Shown: one piece after another, positions 6,204 to 10,247 of the stretch
Layout of the letters: each line of letters starts with the position of its first letter
Numbering within the stretch: position 1 is the stretch's first letter
Source: Lachnospiraceae bacterium UBA3645
Lineage (GTDB): Bacteria; Bacillota; Clostridia; Lachnospirales; Lachnospiraceae
DNA length: 10,247 bases
NCBI GenBank assembly: GCA_002373555.1
Contig: DFKM01000164.1
Span: 1-10,247, forward strand
Direction: 5' to 3'
Notes under the pieces: model-generated
What the model saw: only the letters and a program-made list of their open reading frames with translations
What the model was told of the DNA's origin: nothing
Databases searched by the model: none
Position numbers and translations under genes: made by a program

Positions 6204-7571
6204 TTGAGTATCGTTTTCAGAAAACATAATGACGGCATGGACATGCTGAACGGCAGTCTTGCTGACAAGATCCTGCTGTATGCACTGCCGCTGATGTTCG
6301 GCGGAATGCTGCAGCAGCTTTTTAATGCTGCGGACATTGCAGTCGTCGGAAAGTTCGTGGGCAAGGAGGCGATGGCTGCTGTCGGCAGCAACGGTTCGCT
6401 GGTGAACCTGATCGTCAACCTGTTCATCGGCGTTTCCGTCGGCGCAAATGTCGTCATCGCGAGCGAGATCGGCCGCGGACACAAGGAAGCCATTCGTAAG
6501 GCGGTCCATACATCGGTCGTCCTGGCATTCATCTGCGGCATCATCCTGCTCTTCCTGGGGCAGGTACTGGCACCGGCGATCCTGTCGCTGATGTCCGTCC
6601 CGGCGGAAGTATTTCCGCTTGCGGTCACCTATCTGCGGATCTATTTCCTCGGGATGCCCGCGATCGTATTGTTCAATTATGAAGCGGCGATCCTGCGGAG
6701 CATCGGGGATACGAAGACGCCGCTCAGAGCGCTGGCGATCGCCGGTGTGATCAATGTCATCCTGAATATCTTCTTTGTGGCGGTGTGTCATTTGAGCGTG
6801 GCTGGCGTTGCGATCGCAACTGCTGTGTCCAACCTGATCAGCTCGCTGTTCCTGATGAAAAAGCTGACGGAGTCGGATTCCGTCGTCAGGCTGGATCTGA
6901 AGGCGCTGCGGCTGGATTCCCGGTCGGTCAGGCGGATGTTGTCGATCGGCATTCCGTCCGGCATCCAGGGCATGGCGTTCTCTCTGTCGAACGTGTTTAT
7001 CCAGTCCTCGATCAACAGCCTCGGCACGACGGTCATGGCCGGATCTTCTGCCGCGATCAGCGTGGAAGCGCTGTCCTATTTCGTGCTAAATTCGTTCGGA
7101 CAGGCGTGTACGACGTTTACGGGACAGAATTACGGTGCGATGAAGGCGGAACGGTGCAGAAAGGCGCTCCTGTACTGCGTGCTTCTGGACTATCTCCTGA
7201 CAGCGGTGACCGCGGTCATTCTGCTGCCCGGCGGGCGCTTTATCCTGTCCTTCTTCAATTCGGATCCCGCGGTCATTGAGGCCGGCTTCGTCAGGATGCG
7301 GTATATCTATCTGTGCTATATCTTCTCCATTCTGATGGAGTGCTTTTCAGGATATCTGCGCGGATTCGGCATTTCGCTGGTGCCTTCGGTGATCAGTATG
7401 ATCGGCACCTGCGGTATCCGGATCTTCTGGATCCTGACCATTTTCCGGGCGATCCACACCTTCCCCGTGCTGCTCCAGTCCTACACCGTGAGCCTGCTGA
7501 TCACGGATGCGGCGCTCGGTCTGGCGATCCTGCTGCTGCGGCCGTCCCGGCGGGCGGTAAGGCAGGTGTAA
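6204..7571 (+). CDS. MATE family multidrug/metabolite efflux transporter
   Basis: This 455-residue integral membrane protein has about 12 hydrophobic helices in two similar halves, the standard MATE size and layout. MATE proteins export cationic drugs or metabolites in exchange for Na+ or H+. The N-terminal half opens with the typical LADKILLYALPLMFGGMLQQ and the TM1 segment FNAADIAVVGKFVG, whose Asp is the kind of acidic residue that couples cation flux in the family. It continues with VGSNGSLVNLIVNLFIGVSVGANVV. The C-terminal half restarts after the charged linker around 230-250 with SIGIPSGIQGMAFSLSNVFIQ and includes FTGQNYGAMKAERC, the counterpart of the N-terminal GRGHKEA segment. The substrate cannot be read from sequence. 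It starts with TTG, has a good SD, and is the last gene of the operon before an AT-rich intergenic region. The preceding CsoR-like gene may regulate it. Confidence 0.93.
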   Translation: MSIVFRKHNDGMDMLNGSLADKILLYALPLMFGGMLQQLFNAADIAVVGKFVGKEAMAAVGSNGSLVNLIVNLFIGVSVGANVVIASEIGRGHKEAIRKAVHTSVVLAFICGIILLFLGQVLAPAILSLMSVPAEVFPLAVTYLRIYFLGMPAIVLFNYEAAILRSIGDTKTPLRALAIAGVINVILNIFFVAVCHLSVAGVAIATAVSNLISSLFLMKKLTESDSVVRLDLKALRLDSRSVRRMLSIGIPSGIQGMAFSLSNVFIQSSINSLGTTVMAGSSAAISVEALSYFVLNSFGQACTTFTGQNYGAMKAERCRKALLYCVLLDYLLTAVTAVILLPGGRFILSFFNSDPAVIEAGFVRMRYIYLCYIFSILMECFSGYLRGFGISLVPSVISMIGTCGIRIFWILTIFRAIHTFPVLLQSYTVSLLITDAALGLAILLLRPSRRAVRQV

Positions 7572-7787
7572 TTGCCGGAAGAAAGCATTCACCTGCGGGA
7601 AAATCAACTAACCGTGTAAAATGACAACTAACTCGCTTTAGTTTACAGACAACACGAGATAATTCAGACTAATATGCGATAGTTTCTGTTAAAAAACATT
7701 AGAAAAGCATAAGTATTGCACAATTTGAAAAGCAGTGCTAGAATTAGAGAAACCAGAGAACTACAGACATAGAAGGGGGTAATCGAT
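7572..7787. other. AT-rich regulatory intergenic region with repeated ACTAA half-sites
   Basis: This 216-bp non-coding stretch separates the MATE gene from the metal-ATPase operon. CAACTAAC occurs exactly at 7605-7612 and again at 7625-7632, a 20-bp period. The second copy forms an inverted repeat AACTAA-N6-TTAGTT (7626-7643). A looser pair, GACTAA and TAGTTT, lies at 7667-7672 and 7680-7685, about four helical turns further on. All precede the promoter at 7716. This looks like a regulator binding region. A 7-bp inverted repeat (GCAGGTG 7562-7568, CACCTGC 7590-7596) straddles the MATE stop but has a 21-nt loop and no U-run, so no terminator is claimed. Confidence 0.5.
7716..7744 (+). promoter_or_regulatory. 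Sigma-A promoter of the DUF6110-like/P-type ATPase operon
   Basis: TTGCAC (7716-7721), a 17-bp spacer and TAGAAT (7739-7744) make a close match to consensus. Transcription would begin near 7751, giving a leader of about 37 nt with the AAGGGGG SD at 7773-7779. The promoter makes this unit separable from the upstream operon. Confidence 0.8.
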
Positions 7788-8096
7788 ATGTTTGGAAATA
7801 TAGCGAAGTGTCTGGTATCGAAAAAAACGCGTGCGTTTGCCGCCGGCCTGCTGTTCGGCACGGCCGGCATCAGCCTGCTTTCCAGCAAGGATGCGAAGAA
7901 TGCCTATACCCACTGCACCGCAGCGGTCCTGAGAGCGAAGAAAAAAGTCGTACAGAAAGCCACCACACTGCAGGAGAACTGCGAGGACATCTACGAAGGC
8001 GCTCTTGCGATCAACGAAGAGAGGGAGCTGGACGAAGCATTCATGGAAGAGTTCGCGAATGACACGGATCTCCCGGAGGAAGAAACGGAAGGATAA
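7788..8096 (+). CDS. DUF6110-like small protein, partner of the heavy-metal ATPase
   Basis: This 102-residue protein has a basic N-terminus (KCLVSKKTR), a short Gly/Ala-rich hydrophobic helix (about 16-32, with AAGLLFGTAGISLLSS), a basic helical middle ending in LRAKKKVVQKATTLQENCEDIYEGAL, and an acidic tail. It resembles, from memory, the DUF6110 family, whose members often lie immediately upstream of P1B-type ATPases in Bacillota. No function is established to my knowledge. A membrane-associated accessory or metal-delivery role is inference from the pairing. Cys8, His42, Cys43 and Cys74 are the only obvious soft ligands. The start has an AAGGGGG SD 8 nt upstream, and the ATPase start follows 6 bp after the stop codon, with its SD overlapping this gene's end, so the two are translationally coupled. 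Confidence 0.82.
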   Translation: MFGNIAKCLVSKKTRAFAAGLLFGTAGISLLSSKDAKNAYTHCTAAVLRAKKKVVQKATTLQENCEDIYEGALAINEERELDEAFMEEFANDTDLPEEETEG

Positions 8097-8102
8097 AAGA
8101 TC

Positions 8103-10178
8103 ATGCGGTTCCTGATAAAACATGAGATCAGAGGCCGGGTGCGTCTTCATGTGAAACAGCACAGAATGACTTACGAGCAGGCAGATACTCTGGAGTGGTA
8201 TCTGTCTTCTCTGTCTCAGGTGAAAAAGGCTGTTGTCTACGAAGCGACATGCGACGTGGTGATCCGGTACGAGGGAAGTCTCCGGAAGCTTCTGACCGCA
8301 GCCGCGGCCTTTGATTATGAAAAGAATAAAGCGCCGGAGGATGTGACTGCCCACTCGGGCAGACAGTCTGCGGCGGAATTTAAGGATAAGCTCATCACGA
8401 TGACGGCAGCGAGAGTCCTGCGGAGAGCGGTGCTGCCGGCGCCAGTGCGGGAAGTGATCACGGCTGTCAAAGCGGTACCTTTCCTCGTGAAGGGCGTGCA
8501 GGCCATTCTGCACGGGAAGCTGGAGGTGGCGGTGCTGGATGCCGCCGCGATCGGCGTATCGATCGTCCGGGGAGATTATTCCACTGCCGATTCGGTCATC
8601 TATCTTCTGAGCATCGGAGAACTGCTGGAAGACTGGACCCGGAAGAAATCCAGAGATGATCTGGCGCGCGTACTGGCGCTTCCCGCAGAGAAGGTCTGGA
8701 TGATCGCGGACGGGCAGGAAGTCCTGACGGAAAGAGAAAAAGTGGCAGCGGGCGATCATGTAGTCGTCCATATGGGCAGCGTGATCCCGTTCGACGGCAC
8801 GGTCGTTTCCGGGACCGGCATGGCGAACCAGGCGAGTATGACCGGAGAAGCGTTGGCAGTCCGGAAGGAAGCCGGCGACAGTGTATTTGCCGGGACCGTG
8901 CTGGAAGAAGGCGAGATCACGATCGCCGTACGCAACACCAGCGGCGAGAGCCGGTATGAGAATATTACCAGGCTCATCGAGGAATCCGAGAAGATGAAAT
9001 CCTCGGTCGAGAGCCGGGCAGAACATCTGGCGGACAGACTGGTGCCGTACTGCTTCGCCGGGACGGCGCTGACATACCTGCTTTCCGGCAATGCCATGCG
9101 GGCGCTTTCCGTGCTGATGGTGGACTACTCGTGCGCGCTGAAGCTTGCGATGCCGGTGGCGGTGATCTCCGCCATGCGGACCGCAGCCGAGCAGCATATC
9201 ACCGTCAAGGGCGGCCGGTTCATGGAAGAACTCGCGCAGGCGGATACGATCGTTTTCGACAAGACCGGCACGCTGACAAAGGCGAATCCCAGAGTCGCGC
9301 AGGTCGTGCCGTTTGACGGCGAAGATGAATCGGTGATGCTGATGATCGCTGCCTGTATGGAGGAGCACTTCCCGCACTCCATGGCGAAGGCCGTCGTGGA
9401 AGCAGCGGAAGAGCGGAGTATCCTGCACGATGAGATGCACACGAAGGTGAACTATCTGGTCGCGCACGGAATTGCGACAACGATCGACGGAAAACGGGCC
9501 TGCATCGGCAGCCGTCACTTTATCTTTGAAGACGAAGGTGCCGTAATCCCGGAGAGCGAGCAGGAGAAATTCGCCGCGCTTCCGGATTCGTTCTCCCATC
9601 TGTATCTGAGCATCGACGGCAGGCTGAAGGCCGTCATCTGCATCGAGGATCCGGTGCGGCAGGAGGCCGCCAGCGTGATCTCGGATCTGCGGGATGCCGG
9701 CTTTACGAATATCGTCATGATGACTGGCGATAATAAGCATATCGCGGAGCGGATCGCAGGCATCACGGGCGTTGACCGGTTCTATGCGGAGGTGCTGCCG
9801 GAAGACAAGGCCGGTTTCGTCGAGCAGGAAAGAGCAGCCGGACACACCGTGGTCATGGTGGGCGACGGCATCAATGATTCGCCGGCGCTCTCGGCGGCGG
9901 ACGTCGGCATTGCGATCAGCGACGGAGCCGAGATCGCCAGAGAGATCGCGGATATCACGGTCTCGGGCGGCGATATCTCCGATATCGTGATCGCCAGGCG
10001 GATCAGCGCTTCGCTGATCAAAAGGATCAACTTCAATTACAGGTTCATTGTGAGCTTCAATACCGCGCTGATCGTACTGGGTGTGCTGGGGATCATCTCT
10101 CCGACCACATCCGCGCTGCTGCACAACGGATCCACGCTGGCGATCGGGCTGAAGAGCCTGACGAATGTGGAGTACTGA
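8103..10178 (+). CDS. P1B-type heavy-metal translocating ATPase with a non-canonical YSC membrane motif
   Basis: This is a 691-residue ATP-driven transition-metal pump, probably an exporter. Residues 1-70 are an HMA-like domain without a CxxC motif (GRVRLHV at 11-17). Hydrophobic helices lie between about 100 and 175. The actuator domain has SMTGEA at 245-250, the phosphorylation site is DKTGTLT at 386-392 (Asp386), MTGDN is at 540-544 and the hinge GDGIND at 587-592. The last helices contain SALLHNGSTLAIGLKSL. The metal-site helix reads DYSCALKLAMP: aligned to CPCALGLATP, the first Cys is Tyr342, the Pro is Ser343 and the second Cys is Cys344. The HP dipeptide of the ATP-binding domain reads His425-Ser426. 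Metal specificity cannot be assigned. The gene is co-transcribed with the DUF6110-like gene. Its stop codon is followed at once by what looks like the end of an IS200/IS605-type element. I see no frameshift. Confidence 0.93.
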   Translation: MRFLIKHEIRGRVRLHVKQHRMTYEQADTLEWYLSSLSQVKKAVVYEATCDVVIRYEGSLRKLLTAAAAFDYEKNKAPEDVTAHSGRQSAAEFKDKLITMTAARVLRRAVLPAPVREVITAVKAVPFLVKGVQAILHGKLEVAVLDAAAIGVSIVRGDYSTADSVIYLLSIGELLEDWTRKKSRDDLARVLALPAEKVWMIADGQEVLTEREKVAAGDHVVVHMGSVIPFDGTVVSGTGMANQASMTGEALAVRKEAGDSVFAGTVLEEGEITIAVRNTSGESRYENITRLIEESEKMKSSVESRAEHLADRLVPYCFAGTALTYLLSGNAMRALSVLMVDYSCALKLAMPVAVISAMRTAAEQHITVKGGRFMEELAQADTIVFDKTGTLTKANPRVAQVVPFDGEDESVMLMIAACMEEHFPHSMAKAVVEAAEERSILHDEMHTKVNYLVAHGIATTIDGKRACIGSRHFIFEDEGAVIPESEQEKFAALPDSFSHLYLSIDGRLKAVICIEDPVRQEAASVISDLRDAGFTNIVMMTGDNKHIAERIAGITGVDRFYAEVLPEDKAGFVEQERAAGHTVVMVGDGINDSPALSAADVGIAISDGAEIAREIADITVSGGDISDIVIARRISASLIKRINFNYRFIVSFNTALIVLGVLGIISPTTSALLHNGSTLAIGLKSLTNVEY

Positions 10179-10179
10179 T

Positions 10180-10247
10180 GCACGCTGGTGACGTACTCCC
10201 ACCACTTTCGCTGTGCTAAGAAGTGGGGGCTTCTTGTTCGACAGTCC
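10180..10247 (-). mobile_element. Right end of an IS200/IS605-type (TnpB) element, running off the window
   Basis: Read on the minus strand, the edge sequence carries AGAAGCCCCCACTTCTTAG and then a hairpin partner AAGTGGTGGG followed by GAGTACGTCAC. The arms are CCC-A-CCACTT (10198-10207) and AAGTGGGGG (10221-10229), with one bulged A. This GAAGCCCCC-hairpin-GTGGGGAGT..TCAC arrangement is, from memory, the common right-end design of IS200/IS605 elements, where it also forms the 3' scaffold of the TnpB omega RNA. The outer boundary is not certain; it probably falls at about 10179-10190. The rest of the element lies beyond 10247. It is called from structure and memory, with no transposase body in view. 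Confidence 0.6.
10216..10247 (-). CDS. tnpB: 3' end of a probable tnpB (partial, runs off the window)
   Basis: The minus-strand frame read from 10245 down gives TVEQEAPTS followed by TAG at 10218-10216. A tail of the type V-K/E-Q-E-A-P-T just before the right-end hairpin is typical of IS605-family TnpB (RNA-guided nuclease) proteins, as far as I recall. Only nine codons are visible, so the identification depends on the adjoining hairpin. The other two minus frames read through without similar agreement. Confidence 0.5.
   Translation of the reverse strand, partial: TVEQEAPTS

Noticed and set aside
5670..6791. 373-codon open frame on the minus strand spanning folC, the CsoR-like gene and MATE
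   Set aside because: It crosses three well-supported sense genes and gives a low-complexity Asp/Arg/Gln/His-rich product.
7562..7596. GCAGGTG/CACCTGC inverted repeat as the terminator of the MATE operon
   Set aside because: It overlaps the coding end, has a 21-nt loop and is followed by GGGAAAATC rather than a U-run.
7761..10205. 814-codon open frame on the minus strand
   Set aside because: It is antisense to the whole ATPase operon and runs through the DUF6110-like gene. The protein is His/Arg/Asp-rich and has no motif. The long openness follows from codon bias of the sense gene.
10198..10229. Hairpin after the ATPase as a simple intrinsic terminator for it
   Set aside because: On the plus strand the stem is followed by CTTCTTGTTCG, not a continuous U-run, and the minus-strand tnpB tail and right-end pattern explain it better. 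It may still terminate transcripts incidentally.

Overview
The window looks like a chromosomal segment from an anaerobic Bacillota (Clostridia, Lachnospiraceae-like), though taxonomy from one window is an inference. The coding DNA is GC-rich while the intergenic promoters are AT-rich. Shine-Dalgarno sites are strong (AGGAGG, GGGAGG, AAGGGGG), GTG and TTG starts occur, and the gene families are typical of that group: a PG-binding/YkuD L,D-transpeptidase, a short clostridial-type phosphoglycerate dehydrogenase, a CsoR-type regulator, and a DUF6110-like gene next to a heavy-metal P-type ATPase. No tRNA, rRNA, CRISPR array or riboswitch was found.

Left part (about 1-2390), minus strand: a membrane-anchored L,D-transpeptidase with a long acidic cytoplasmic tail is followed by ridA, an enamine/imine deaminase. 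A perfect 10-bp hairpin lies between them. The divergent intergenic region (2388-2593) carries a near-consensus sigma-A promoter reading right; this fixes the serA start at 2594.

Middle part (2594-7571), plus strand: six closely spaced genes probably form one transcription unit. They are serA-like, a small two-TM protein, a small His-rich helical protein, folC, a CsoR/RcnR-family regulator that has lost its usual cysteine ligands, and a MATE transporter with a TTG start. The serA-like enzyme has a shortened ACT domain and apparently lacks the catalytic Glu. The gaps between genes are 39 bp or less and no terminator or internal promoter was seen.

Right part (7572-10247): an AT-rich 216-bp intergenic region carries repeated ACTAA/TTAGT half-sites and then a second near-consensus promoter (TTGCAC-N17-TAGAAT). 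It drives a two-gene unit: a small DUF6110-like protein and a P1B-type ATPase in which the canonical CPC metal-site motif reads YSC. Immediately after the ATPase stop codon lies what looks like the right end of an IS200/IS605-type (TnpB) element on the minus strand, with the last codons of tnpB and the terminal hairpin that would also be the 3' scaffold of its omega RNA.

The strongest biological theme is metal handling with non-canonical sites: a His-rich protein, a CsoR homologue without thiol ligands, and an ATPase without the CPx proline. Whether these three work together is untested. They are on the same strand within 6 kb but in two transcription units.
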